DNA of 46,208 bases. Source: Clostridia bacterium (GTDB lineage Bacteria > Bacillota_A > Clostridia > Oscillospirales > CAG-272). The translations under genes were made by a program, and so were the position numbers. Below, in pieces: positions 24,105-33,066 of the stretch (the first letter of the stretch is position 1; the number at the start of each line of letters is the position of its first letter). The notes beneath the pieces are model-generated. The model made no database searches, was not told the origin of the DNA, and saw only the letters and a list, made by a program, of their open reading frames with translations. The DNA is taken from assembly GCA_017453335.1 (NCBI GenBank), contig JAFTKI010000028.1, forward strand, positions 1 to 46,208, written 5' to 3'.

Positions 24105-25562
24105 ATGCTGGAATTGTGTGAAGATTACCGTGAAAATGTCCGCCGTGCGGATGAGACGCTACGCGTGAACGAAAATTTTGATATCATCAAAAAAATACTG
24201 TATCTTGGCAAACAGGAGATCACGCTGTATTATATCGACGGATTTGTAGACGGCGGCTCGATGAACAAGCTGATGATCTATTTTCTGTCGCTCAAGGGCT
24301 TGGGAGAGCCGAAAGAAAACTCCCCCGATGCTGCAGCGCGCTTTTTCTGTGAGCATCACGTGCCGTATGTAGAGGCAGAGGTGACCGACAGCGGCGAGAA
24401 AATGGTGCAAATGCTGCTTTCGGGAACCAGTTTGATCTTGGGCGAGACCTTTGGTCGTTATGCCATCGTCATTGATTCGCGCACTTATCCCACGCGCTCG
24501 GTGGATGAGCCCGAAAGCGACCGCGTGATGATGGGATCGCGCGATGGATTTGTGGAAACGCTGGTGTTCAATACCGCGCTCATTCGCCGCCGTGTACGCG
24601 ATCCCGCGCTGACGATGCAGTACTTTACGGTCGGCTCACGGAGCAAAAGTGACGTGGTGCTGTGCTATCTGGATGGGCAGGCAGACCCGGGGTACGTCAA
24701 ATTTTTGCAGGACAGATTGCGCAAGATCGAAACGGGAGCCTTGACAATGGGACATGAATCGCTGGCAGAGCTATTGATCCGCGACAAGTGGTACAATCCC
24801 TTCCCCAAGATCCGTTACACCGAGCGTCCCGACGTAGCGGCGGCGCAGGTGTTGGAGGGAAGCGTGTTGGTGGTGATCGATAACTCGCCCGAAATCATGA
24901 TCTTTCCAAGCACGATCTTCGACTTCATGCAGGAAACCAACGACTTTTATTTTCCGCCTTTGACGGGGACTTATATCCGCATGGTGCGGCATCTGGTCTT
25001 CTGGGCAACGCTGTTTTTGGTACCCGTGTGGTTCTTTTTTACCGAAAATCCATCGCTGACACCCTCGTGGCTGACCTTTGTGCTTCCCGAATCCACGGGA
25101 AAAATCCCCATTTTCGTACAACTGATATTGGTTGAGTTTATGATCGATGGCTTGCGCATGGCATCCATGAACACACCGAATATGCTCTCCAACTCGCTGT
25201 CGGTGGTGGGCGGCTTGATCCTTGGCGATTTTGCGGTGGGCGTTGGCTGGCTGATCCCGGAGGTCATTCTTTATATGGCGTTTGTTGCAATCGCAAATTT
25301 CTCGCAACGAAGCTATCAATTGGGATATGCCTTCAAATTCATGCGGATCGGTCTGCTCGTTTTGATCCAGCTCTTTGGCGGGATCGGCTTTGCGGTCGGT
25401 GCGGCGGCTTGCATTGTCTTGCTTGCCACCAACAAGACCGCAAACGGAAAGCGTTCGTATCTGTATCCCTTGATCCCCTTCAACGGCAAAGCCCTGTATT
25501 CCATGTTCTTCCGAATGCGCAAGGATAAATTTTCCGATACCAACGGTATCAGAAGATCTTGA
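24105..25562 (+). CDS. spoVAF: SpoVAF/GerA-family spore germination protein
   Basis: The 485-residue GerA-type membrane protein has a soluble N-terminal part (about 1-280). The C-terminal part has at least five hydrophobic segments, beginning FPPLTGTYIRMVRHLVFWATLFLVPVWFFF. Family blocks include YYIDGFVDGG, GETFGRYAIV and the TPNMLSNSLSVVGGLILGDFAV region. It resembles SpoVAF (about 490 residues) more than nutrient GerA subunits, but that choice is tentative because no spoVA genes are adjacent. The ATG at 24105 follows aggtg by 5 nt; upstream in-frame sequence has no RBS. Expression late in the forespore is expected for this family. No convincing sigma-G promoter was found. Confidence 0.82.
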   Translation: MLELCEDYRENVRRADETLRVNENFDIIKKILYLGKQEITLYYIDGFVDGGSMNKLMIYFLSLKGLGEPKENSPDAAARFFCEHHVPYVEAEVTDSGEKMVQMLLSGTSLILGETFGRYAIVIDSRTYPTRSVDEPESDRVMMGSRDGFVETLVFNTALIRRRVRDPALTMQYFTVGSRSKSDVVLCYLDGQADPGYVKFLQDRLRKIETGALTMGHESLAELLIRDKWYNPFPKIRYTERPDVAAAQVLEGSVLVVIDNSPEIMIFPSTIFDFMQETNDFYFPPLTGTYIRMVRHLVFWATLFLVPVWFFFTENPSLTPSWLTFVLPESTGKIPIFVQLILVEFMIDGLRMASMNTPNMLSNSLSVVGGLILGDFAVGVGWLIPEVILYMAFVAIANFSQRSYQLGYAFKFMRIGLLVLIQLFGGIGFAVGAAACIVLLATNKTANGKRSYLYPLIPFNGKALYSMFFRMRKDKFSDTNGIRRS

Positions 25563-25583
25563 TGATAGAAGGATTATTTTTTT

Positions 25584-25619
25584 GGGGGAGGAGTCTTTTT
25601 AAAAAAGGACTCCTCCCCC
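25584..25619. terminator. Long GC-rich hairpin downstream of spoVAF
   Basis: Perfect 12-bp arms (25584-25595 and 25608-25619) surround a T/A-rich loop that can extend the stem. A second small hairpin CTCGC-ttt-GCGAG follows near 25627. There is no T tract after the first stem. It may be a terminator or part of the intergenic repeat family seen at 30.8 and 37.6 kb. Confidence 0.6.
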
Positions 25620-25767
25620 TCTCCGTCTCGCTTTGCGAGCCTCCTTTCATTACACAGGGGGCATTAAGAAATCTTTTTCTTCCTATTATTCATATTGAGT
25701 TCACATCCTTTTGATATAATAAACAGAAAATATTTCTCGAAAACCAAGAAAAGCAGGTGAAAAAAAC

Positions 25768-28683
25768 ATGAAAACACTTGGTATCGATATCGGCTCCACC
25801 ACAGCAAAGCTGGTGCTTCGCGAGGGTGACCGAGTTTTGTATGAAAAATATGAGCGACATTTTTCGCAGGTTCGTCAAAAGACCTTGGAGATGCTTGCCG
25901 CTATGCCCGGCGTTACCGACAGCGAGGAGCTGACCGTTGCCATTTCGGGCTCGGCAGGTCTGGGACTTGCGCAAAGCGCGGGACTGACCTTCGTACAGGA
26001 GGTCTTTGCAACGGGAGAAGCGGTTAAAAAGCTGGCTCCCGATACATCCTCTGTCATTGAGCTTGGCGGTGAGGATGCAAAGATCATCTTCTTTGAGGGC
26101 GGTACCGACGAGCGTATGAACGGCTCTTGCGCAGGCGGTACAGGTGCGTTTATCGACCAGATGGCAACGTTGCTGAATGTCACAGTGGACGAAATGGATC
26201 GCCTGAGTCTGGAATACAAGCGCATCTACCCCATCGCATCGCGTTGCGGCGTATTTGCAAAAACCGATATTCAGCCGCTTCTGAACCAAGGCGCACGCAA
26301 AGAGGATATTGCCGCCAGCATCTACCAGGCGGTGGTCAATCAGACCATCGCAGGTCTTGCGCGCGGCAGAAAGATCACGGGCAAGGTGCTGTTTTTGGGC
26401 GGACCGCTCTATTATTGCAAGGGATTGCAGGAGCGTTTCCAAAAAACGCTGGAGCTTTCGGACGAGGATGCGATCTTTCCCGAGGACGGTCGCTTTGCCG
26501 TTGCGCTCGGTGCATCTCTGTACGCCGAAAAGAACGCATCGCCCATTCGATTGGATCGACTGTGCGAATCGATCCGCGAAAGCTTGAATCAAGCACCGAT
26601 CATCAGCCGTATGCCCCCTTTGTTTGAAACCGAAGAGGAATACAAGGTCTTTTCCGACCGTCACGCAAAGGCAACGGTTGCGCAAGCCGATGTTTCGACC
26701 TACCAAGGCGACGCAACGCTTGGCATCGACTGCGGAAGCACCACAACAAAGCTGGTTCTGCTTTCCAAAAGCAATGAAATTCTCTTTTCCTATTACGCAT
26801 CCAACCTCGGCAACCCTGTTGAGGTGGTGCGCGAGCAATTGCAGGATATTTATGAGCTGTGCGGCGACCGCATCCGCATTACGGGAAGCGCGGTCACGGG
26901 ATACGGCGAAGAGCTGATCCGCGCGGCATTCGGCGTTGATCTTGGCGTGGTGGAAACCATCGCGCACTACACCGCCGCAAAATTCTTCCGTCCCAATGTC
27001 GATTTTATTCTCGACATCGGCGGTCAGGACATCAAATGCTTCCGTATTCGCGCAGGAGCTATCGACAGCATCATGCTCAACGAGGCTTGCTCGTCGGGAT
27101 GCGGCTCCTTCGTTGAGACCTTTGCAAAATCCATGGGCTATGATATTGCGGAGTTTGCCAAGCGCGGACTTTTCGCAAAGGCTCCCGTGGATCTGGGAAG
27201 CCGTTGTACCGTATTTATGAATTCCTCGGTCAAGCAGTCGCAAAAGGATGGCGCGACCGTTGAGGACATTTCGGCAGGACTTTCGGTCAGTGTTGTGAAA
27301 AACGCGATCTACAAGGTCATTCGCGCGGGATCTGCGGACGAGTTGGGCGAGAACGTGGTCGTTCAGGGCGGCACCTTCTACAACGATGCCGTTTTGCGCG
27401 CCTTTGAGCGTGAGCTTGGCAAAGAGGTCATCCGTCCCGCCATTGCAGGCTTGATGGGTGCTTACGGTGCGGCTCTTTACGCGCAAAAGCTTTCGGAAAG
27501 CACGCTGATCACGCCCGAAGCCCTGAAAAATTTTGAGCACAGCGCAAAAGCGGCGACCTGCAACGGCTGTACCAACCATTGCCGCTTGACCGTTAACCGT
27601 TTCGGCGGCAACAAGCGCTTTATTTCGGGCAACCAATGTGAGCGCGGCTTGGGCTACGATACATCCAAAAGCGAAAGCATTCCCAATCTGCACGCCTTCA
27701 AGCGCGCTTATCTGAAAAATCTGACGCCCGGCCCTGCCCGCCGCGGAACAATGGGTATCCCGATGGCACTCGGTATGTACGAGCTGTACCCCTTCTGGCA
27801 CGGTCTCTTTACCGCCTTGGGCTTTGCGGTCAAGGCATCCGAGCAATCCACGCGCCACACCTATGAAAAGGGACAGTTCTCGATCCCGTCCGATACCGCT
27901 TGCTATCCCGCCAAGCTGATGCACGGTCATATCGAGGAGCTGGTTGAAGCAGGCGTTGACAGCATCTTCTACCCATGCCTGACCTACAACGTGGACGAAA
28001 AGAGTGCAGACAACTGCTACAACTGCCCCGTTGTGGCATATTATTCCGAGCTTCTGGCAGGCAACGTGGAGAATCTGAGAAAGGTCAAATTCCTGTATCC
28101 CTATCTGAACATCAACAACGACCGTGAGCTGGCAAAGGAGATCTACGGATACCTTCAGCCCGATTATCCCGATCTGACCAAGAAGGAAGTGAAGCTTGCC
28201 ATCAAGGCGGCGCGCGCTTCCTACGATGCCTTTATGAGCGCGGTTCGCCGCGAGGGTGAATACGCGGTGGATTATGCCAAAAAGAACGGCAAGCGCGTGA
28301 TGATCCTTGCAGGCCGTCCCTATCACATTGATCCCGAGATCGGTCACGGTATCGACAAGCTGGCGGTCTCTCTCGGCTTCGTTGTGGTCAGCGAGGACGC
28401 TATCTGTCATCTGACCGAGCGTCAGCCCGTACACGTTCTCAACCAATGGACGTATCACGCCCGTCTTTACCGCGCCGCTCGCTATGCCACCCAGCATCAG
28501 AATACCGAGCTGGTTCAGCTTGTTTCCTTCGGTTGCGGTGTAGACGCCATCACCACCGACGAGATCCGCTCGATTCTTGAAGATAAGGGAAAATACTACA
28601 CGCAGATCAAGATCGATGAGATCACCAACCTCGGTGCGGTTCGTATTCGCTTGCGCAGTCTTCTGGGCGCGCTGGAGCAATAA
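25768..28683 (+). CDS. Double-domain acyl-CoA dehydratase activase (BadF/BadG/HgdC ATPase family)
   Basis: The 971-residue protein has two ASKHA ATPase domains in tandem. Domain 1 (about 1-265) has GIDIGSTTAKLVL, and C121 (SCAGGTGAF) and C160 (SRCGVFAKT) at the positions that bind a bridging [4Fe-4S] cluster in HgdC dimers. Domain 2 (about 315-570) repeats these as GIDCGSTTTKLVL, SSGCGSFVETF and SRCTVFMNSS. The C-terminal 400 residues match the activase-related DUF2229 region, with several conserved Cys (CNGCTNHC, CYPAK, CYNCPV). Such proteins use ATP to inject an electron into a 2-hydroxyacyl-CoA dehydratase-type enzyme. The next gene is that type of partner. A strong -10 (TATAAT at 25715) lies upstream, but no good -35. 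Confidence 0.9.
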   Translation: MKTLGIDIGSTTAKLVLREGDRVLYEKYERHFSQVRQKTLEMLAAMPGVTDSEELTVAISGSAGLGLAQSAGLTFVQEVFATGEAVKKLAPDTSSVIELGGEDAKIIFFEGGTDERMNGSCAGGTGAFIDQMATLLNVTVDEMDRLSLEYKRIYPIASRCGVFAKTDIQPLLNQGARKEDIAASIYQAVVNQTIAGLARGRKITGKVLFLGGPLYYCKGLQERFQKTLELSDEDAIFPEDGRFAVALGASLYAEKNASPIRLDRLCESIRESLNQAPIISRMPPLFETEEEYKVFSDRHAKATVAQADVSTYQGDATLGIDCGSTTTKLVLLSKSNEILFSYYASNLGNPVEVVREQLQDIYELCGDRIRITGSAVTGYGEELIRAAFGVDLGVVETIAHYTAAKFFRPNVDFILDIGGQDIKCFRIRAGAIDSIMLNEACSSGCGSFVETFAKSMGYDIAEFAKRGLFAKAPVDLGSRCTVFMNSSVKQSQKDGATVEDISAGLSVSVVKNAIYKVIRAGSADELGENVVVQGGTFYNDAVLRAFERELGKEVIRPAIAGLMGAYGAALYAQKLSESTLITPEALKNFEHSAKAATCNGCTNHCRLTVNRFGGNKRFISGNQCERGLGYDTSKSESIPNLHAFKRAYLKNLTPGPARRGTMGIPMALGMYELYPFWHGLFTALGFAVKASEQSTRHTYEKGQFSIPSDTACYPAKLMHGHIEELVEAGVDSIFYPCLTYNVDEKSADNCYNCPVVAYYSELLAGNVENLRKVKFLYPYLNINNDRELAKEIYGYLQPDYPDLTKKEVKLAIKAARASYDAFMSAVRREGEYAVDYAKKNGKRVMILAGRPYHIDPEIGHGIDKLAVSLGFVVVSEDAICHLTERQPVHVLNQWTYHARLYRAARYATQHQNTELVQLVSFGCGVDAITTDEIRSILEDKGKYYTQIKIDEITNLGAVRIRLRSLLGALEQ

Positions 28684-28712
28684 GACCGAGATCCTTTTGA
28701 AAGGAGCTTTTT

Positions 28713-30020
28713 ATGGAAAACAATTACATTCCCTTTACCAAGGAAATGAAAAAAGAATACGTCATTCTGGCGCCCAATATGCTGCCCATGCATTTTGAAC
28801 TGATCCTGCAGGTTCTTTCGAACTACGGATATAAGATCGACCTGTTGCGCACCGACGGACACGAGATCGCAGATACGGGACTGAAATACGTTCACAACGA
28901 TACCTGCTACCCCGCTCTTCTGGTCATCGGACAGTTTATCAACGCCATTCAAAGCGGAAAGTATGATCCACACAAGGTCGCGCTCATCCTCTTCCAGACG
29001 GGTGGCGGATGCCGCGCCTCCAACTACATCTCGCTGTTGCGAAAGGCATTGCAAAAGGCGGGCTACGGCTACGTTCCCGTAATTTCCTTCAGCTTGGCGG
29101 GAATCGAAAAGCATCCCGGATTTCAGCTGTCTCTCGGTGTATGGCACCGCATGGTATACTCGGTTCTTTATGCTGACCTGTTGATGCTTCTGAAAAACCA
29201 GTGCATCCCTTATGAGGTCAACAAGGGGGAGAGCGAGGCATTGGCAGAGCGATTGACGCACGAGCTTGCCGATGAAATGGCACACAAAAAGATGGTTTCC
29301 TACCGCAGAGTAAAGAAAAATTACCGCAAGATCGTCCGCGCGTTTGCCGCAATTCCCTGTGTACGTACCAAAAAGCCGCGCGTGGGAATCGTTGGCGAGA
29401 TCTTTGTGAAATACTCGCCGCTCGGAAACAACCGTCTGGAGGAATTCCTGGTACGAGAGGGTGCCGAGGTCGTGGTTCCGGGACTTGTGGATTTCTGTTT
29501 GTATACGGTATACGATAACATTGAGGATGCCCGCCTTTACGGTATGCACAAGACAACGGCAAAGATCTATTCGATTGCTTATAAATTCCTCAACCGCAAG
29601 ATCCGGGATATGATCGACATCATCCGCGAGGAAAGCAACTTCAACACGCCCACACCCTTCCCTCATACCGCATCGCTGATCGAGGGATACATCCACCACG
29701 GAACCAAGATGGGTGAGGGCTGGCTGTTGACCGCCGAGATGCTGGAGCTTGCCGAGAGCGGCGTGAACAACATTGTTTGCACACAGCCCTTTGGCTGTCT
29801 CCCCAACCATATCTGCGGCAAGGGCATGATGAAGCCCATCAAGGAAAAGCTTCCGCACGTCAACATCGTTGCCATCGACTACGACCCGGGAGCTACACAG
29901 GTCAACCAAGAAAACCGCTTGAAGCTGCTCCTGGCAAACGCGCGTGACGCAATGGAGGCACAAGAGGAAAAACAACACACGACCGAAAAGAAGCCCGAGC
30001 GAGAAGCGGTAACGGTCTAA
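28713..30020 (+). CDS. 2-hydroxyacyl-CoA dehydratase-like (HgdB/FldB-type) protein
   Basis: The 435-residue protein has conserved Cys in cluster-binding contexts: C65 (NDTCYPALL), a Cys in GGGCRASNY, and two in IVCTQPFGCLPNH. These match the activase-associated dehydratase-like family, which in many relatives is fused to the activase as one protein of about 1400 residues. Here it is a separate gene 29 nt downstream with an aaaggagc RBS. No CoA-transferase or second dehydratase subunit is adjacent, so the true substrate is unknown. A basic, Gln/Glu-rich C-terminal tail (about 405-435) is not part of the family core. Confidence 0.87.
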   Translation: MENNYIPFTKEMKKEYVILAPNMLPMHFELILQVLSNYGYKIDLLRTDGHEIADTGLKYVHNDTCYPALLVIGQFINAIQSGKYDPHKVALILFQTGGGCRASNYISLLRKALQKAGYGYVPVISFSLAGIEKHPGFQLSLGVWHRMVYSVLYADLLMLLKNQCIPYEVNKGESEALAERLTHELADEMAHKKMVSYRRVKKNYRKIVRAFAAIPCVRTKKPRVGIVGEIFVKYSPLGNNRLEEFLVREGAEVVVPGLVDFCLYTVYDNIEDARLYGMHKTTAKIYSIAYKFLNRKIRDMIDIIREESNFNTPTPFPHTASLIEGYIHHGTKMGEGWLLTAEMLELAESGVNNIVCTQPFGCLPNHICGKGMMKPIKEKLPHVNIVAIDYDPGATQVNQENRLKLLLANARDAMEAQEEKQHTTEKKPEREAVTV

Positions 30021-30031
30021 AAGGAGATAGT

Positions 30032-30742
30032 ATGCCCATCAAATATGTTTTTTTCGATCTGGACGGCACGCTGTTGCCGATGGATGAACGCTTTAACGAT
30101 GCTTATTTCGGCGGTCTTTGCAAAAAGCTGGCACCGCACGGATACGAGCCCAAGGCACTGATCGCCACCATTTGGGCGGGCGTGAAGGAAATGGTGAAGA
30201 ATGACGGCTCACGCACCAACGAGGACGTGTTTTGGGATGCCTTTGAGAAGGTCATCGGCAAAAATGCCAGAGTGGACGAGCCCCACTTTGCCGCATTCTA
30301 TGAAGAAGATTTTGACAGCATCGCGACGGTTTGCCCCCGTGATCCCCGCGCACGTCAAATCATCGATATGCTACACGAAAAGAAGATCCCCGCAGTGCTT
30401 GCCACCAATCCGATCTTCCCTGCCATTGCCACCCAAAAGCGTATTGCGTGGGCAGGACTGAGCACCGAGGATTTTATCTTCTATACCACCTATGAAAATT
30501 TCGGCTATTGCAAGCCCAACCCCGCCTACTACAGTGCCATTCTGGAAAAGATCGGCGCACGTCCCGAGGAGTGCTTGATGGTTGGAAATGACGTGGACGA
30601 GGACATGGTTGCGGGCAAGCTTGGCATGGAGGTCTTTCTGCTGACCGATTGTCTGCTCAATCGCCACGATACCGACATCAACCAATTTCCCCACGGCGAC
30701 TTTGACGAGCTGATTGAATTTTTACAGAAGAAAATCTCTTAA
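30032..30742 (+). CDS. HAD-superfamily hydrolase
   Basis: The 236-residue phosphatase-type protein has motif I D9-L-D11-G-T (D9 nucleophile), a motif II Thr in VLATNPIFP, motif III Lys in YCKPNPAYY, and motif IV GNDVDEDMVAG. The helical cap sits between motifs I and II. It begins 11 nt after the dehydratase-like gene with an aaaggag RBS, so the three genes form one operon. Substrate is unknown. Confidence 0.9.
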   Translation: MPIKYVFFDLDGTLLPMDERFNDAYFGGLCKKLAPHGYEPKALIATIWAGVKEMVKNDGSRTNEDVFWDAFEKVIGKNARVDEPHFAAFYEEDFDSIATVCPRDPRARQIIDMLHEKKIPAVLATNPIFPAIATQKRIAWAGLSTEDFIFYTTYENFGYCKPNPAYYSAILEKIGARPEECLMVGNDVDEDMVAGKLGMEVFLLTDCLLNRHDTDINQFPHGDFDELIEFLQKKIS

Positions 30743-30754
30743 ATATCAAAAGAT

Positions 30755-30795
30755 AAAAGTACTGCTGATGAGAACTTCTCATTGACAGTACTTTT
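30755..30795 (+). terminator. Terminator of the activase/dehydratase/HAD operon
   Basis: Outer 10-bp arms (30755-30764 and 30786-30795) with an inner ATGAGAA/TTCTCAT stem, followed by T-rich sequence. Confidence 0.8.
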
Positions 30796-30825
30796 TATTA
30801 TCAATCTTTAAAAAACTTTACGAAT

Positions 30826-31026
30826 TACACCTCATCCGTCACTCGCAAGCTCGTGCCACCTTCTCCTCAAGGAGAAGGCTTTCGAGGATCACTCGTTCAG
30901 TTTGGTTAAAGCATGTTTTTATCATGATCTTCTTTATAACTGATAAATTAAATTTCCAAGAGGCAGAAACTTTGAGAGCCTTCTCCTGGAGGAAAAGGTG
31001 CCGAGGAACGAGGCGGATGAGGTGTA
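30826..31026. repeat. 201-bp palindromic intergenic element with 13-bp terminal inverted repeats
   Basis: The ends TACACCTCATCCG (30826-30838) and its exact reverse complement (31014-31026) enclose a perfect hairpin CCTTCTCCT/AGGAGAAGG (30859-30867/30870-30878) and a variant of it near the right end. No plausible gene is present. It resembles short palindromic repeats scattered between genes in gut Clostridia, and a diverged relative lies at 37.6 kb. With the flanking terminators it accounts for the gap 30743-31105. Confidence 0.75.
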
Positions 31027-31066
31027 GGATGCATCGCATCCGTTAAATAAATCACCTAATTTAAAA

Positions 31067-31099
31067 AAGAACCTCGACAGATTTTCTGTCGGGGTTCTT
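31067..31099. terminator. Terminator downstream of the ABC-F gene
   Basis: Fifteen-bp arms (31067-31081 and 31085-31099, one G-U pair). An A tract precedes it on the plus strand, which is the T tract for the minus-strand transcript. Confidence 0.8.
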
Positions 31100-31105
31100 G
31101 TTCAT

Positions 31106-33049
31106 TTACTCCGCCTCTGCTTCTTCCAACGCTTCATAGATCTCCATCAAGCGTTCTTCCACTTCGTTTTTGCGTGCGTCCAGCTCTGCCGCGCGAACGT
31201 AATCCGATGCCGCGTCACCGAACAACTCCTCTTCGATGGAGGAAAGCTCGGTCTCCAGCGCATCACATTCCTTTTTCAATCGCTCGATCTGCGCTTTTTT
31301 CTTGCGCGCATCTGCCGCGGCTTGCTTGTTCTTCAGATATTGCTCTTTTGCACTGCTTTGCACCACAGGCTTCGTGCCGCCGTCAGCCTCCGATGCTTCG
31401 GCTTCGGCAATGCGTGCCGCCTTGTATTCCTGAAGCTCGGTATAGGCTTTTCCCGGTCTATCCACCGTGAAGTCCAGAAGATCCCCCGCAAAGGGCGCGC
31501 CCGGCTTCAATTCCAAAATCCGTGTTGCCAGCTTATCGATCAGATAACGGTCGTGAGACACCGTGATAATCGTGCCGTCAAATTGCTCCAATGCGCTCTC
31601 CAACGCCTCGCGCGAATCGATATCCAAGTGGTTGGTCGGCTCGTCCAGCACCAAAAGATTCATCTCGGACAGAATCAGCTTTGCCAGCGTCAGTCTTGCA
31701 CGTTCTCCGCCGCTGAGCACCGAAACACTCTTGAACACGCTCTCGCCCACAAAGCGGAACAGCGCCAGTGTGTTGCGGATCTCGGTCTCAGTCTTGGTGG
31801 GATACGCATTCCAAAGCTCGTCCAGCACCGTATTTTCGGGAGTCAGATTCTGGTTTTCCTGATCGTAGTAGCCGATACAAACATTGTACCCCGTTTCCAG
31901 AACACCGCCCGTTGGTGCCAGTTGCCCCAAAATCAGCTTGATCAAAGTAGATTTTCCGCACCCGTTCGGACCGACAATCAGAACACGGTCACGCCGTTTG
32001 ATCAAAAAGGACAGGTTTGAAAACAGCGCTCTGCTTGGAAACGCCATGGAAATCGATCTGGCTTGCAGCACGTCGTTTCCCGATGCCAGCGACTCGGAAA
32101 ACTTCATCCGAATCCCCTTCGGCGCATTTTCGGGACGCTCCACACGCTCCATTTTATCGAGCAGCTTGAGTCGGCTCTCGGCGGCAATGATATTGCGTTC
32201 GCGGTTCCATGCACGCTGCTGCGCGATATACGCCTCCTGGCGTGCGATCTCCCTCTGTTGGTTCTTCCAATGACGCTCGGCGATCTCACGGTCAATGCGT
32301 CTTTGCTCCATGCTCTTTGTATATCCGCCGTTGTACAGCTTGGCGCGGTGATTTTCAATGGCAAGCGTTTTGCCCGTCACACGGTCAAGAAAATAACGGT
32401 CGTGCGAGATCACCATCACGCACTTCGGGTAGTTCACAAGGAAGCTTTCCAGCCACGCAAGCGTTGCAATATCCAAATGGTTGGTCGGCTCGTCCAGCAT
32501 CAGGATATCGGGTTCGCGCGAGAGCTGGATCGCCAAGGCAAGGCGTGTGCGCTGACCTCCGCTGAGCGTGTCTACCGTTTGCTCCATAGCAACGCGGTCA
32601 AAGCCCAGCTTCTGCAGGATCGATGCGCATCTGCCGCGAAATTCCAAGCCTCCGTCGGCTACGTATTTTTCGTGCAGATCGGTATACTCACGAATGGTTT
32701 GCGCGTCACCGTTCGCAAGCTGTTTTTCCAGGCGGGCAAGCTTTTCCTCGGCGGCAAGCAAGTGCGGAAAGGCTCGATACATCCGCTCCAGCACCGTTTG
32801 TCCCGCATCCTCGCAGTCGAAAGCACCCGCCTGCGTTAAAACGCCAACGGTCTTTCCTTTTGAAATATATACACCGCCGTCGGTGGGAGTTTCCTCCCCG
32901 AGAATCAAGCGGAACAGCGTGGATTTGCCGCATCCGTTGACTCCGATGATTCCCAGCTTGTCGTTTTCCTCCAAGGAAAATGAGACCTTTTCCAGAATCG
33001 AGGTCGTTCCGAAGCTGAGCGACAGATCATTGATGGAAATTGCGATCAT
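31106..33049 (-). CDS. ABC-F family ATPase (ribosome-associated type)
   Basis: The 647-residue soluble protein has two ABC domains and no membrane segments. Walker A: GVNGCGKST near residue 36, and GPNGCGKST. Signatures: LSGGQRTRLA and LSGGERARL. Walker B: MLDEPTNHLD and VLDEPTNHLD, each followed by catalytic Glu. A charged linker and a C-terminal coiled coil (about 575-647) match YdiF/Uup-like members. ABC-F proteins act at the ribosomal E site in translation or antibiotic protection; which applies here is unknown. A ggagg RBS precedes the ATG. It lies 17 nt after the S24 repressor gene, probably in one operon. Confidence 0.92.
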   Translation of the reverse strand: MIAISINDLSLSFGTTSILEKVSFSLEENDKLGIIGVNGCGKSTLFRLILGEETPTDGGVYISKGKTVGVLTQAGAFDCEDAGQTVLERMYRAFPHLLAAEEKLARLEKQLANGDAQTIREYTDLHEKYVADGGLEFRGRCASILQKLGFDRVAMEQTVDTLSGGQRTRLALAIQLSREPDILMLDEPTNHLDIATLAWLESFLVNYPKCVMVISHDRYFLDRVTGKTLAIENHRAKLYNGGYTKSMEQRRIDREIAERHWKNQQREIARQEAYIAQQRAWNRERNIIAAESRLKLLDKMERVERPENAPKGIRMKFSESLASGNDVLQARSISMAFPSRALFSNLSFLIKRRDRVLIVGPNGCGKSTLIKLILGQLAPTGGVLETGYNVCIGYYDQENQNLTPENTVLDELWNAYPTKTETEIRNTLALFRFVGESVFKSVSVLSGGERARLTLAKLILSEMNLLVLDEPTNHLDIDSREALESALEQFDGTIITVSHDRYLIDKLATRILELKPGAPFAGDLLDFTVDRPGKAYTELQEYKAARIAEAEASEADGGTKPVVQSSAKEQYLKNKQAAADARKKKAQIERLKKECDALETELSSIEEELFGDAASDYVRAAELDARKNEVEERLMEIYEALEEAEAE

Positions 33050-33066
33050 TCGGTTTTTGCCTCCGC

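Noticed and set aside
25690..28680. 996-codon open frame on the minus strand
   Set aside because: It is a shadow of the activase gene; its translation has no recognisable domain, while the plus frame has full family motifs.
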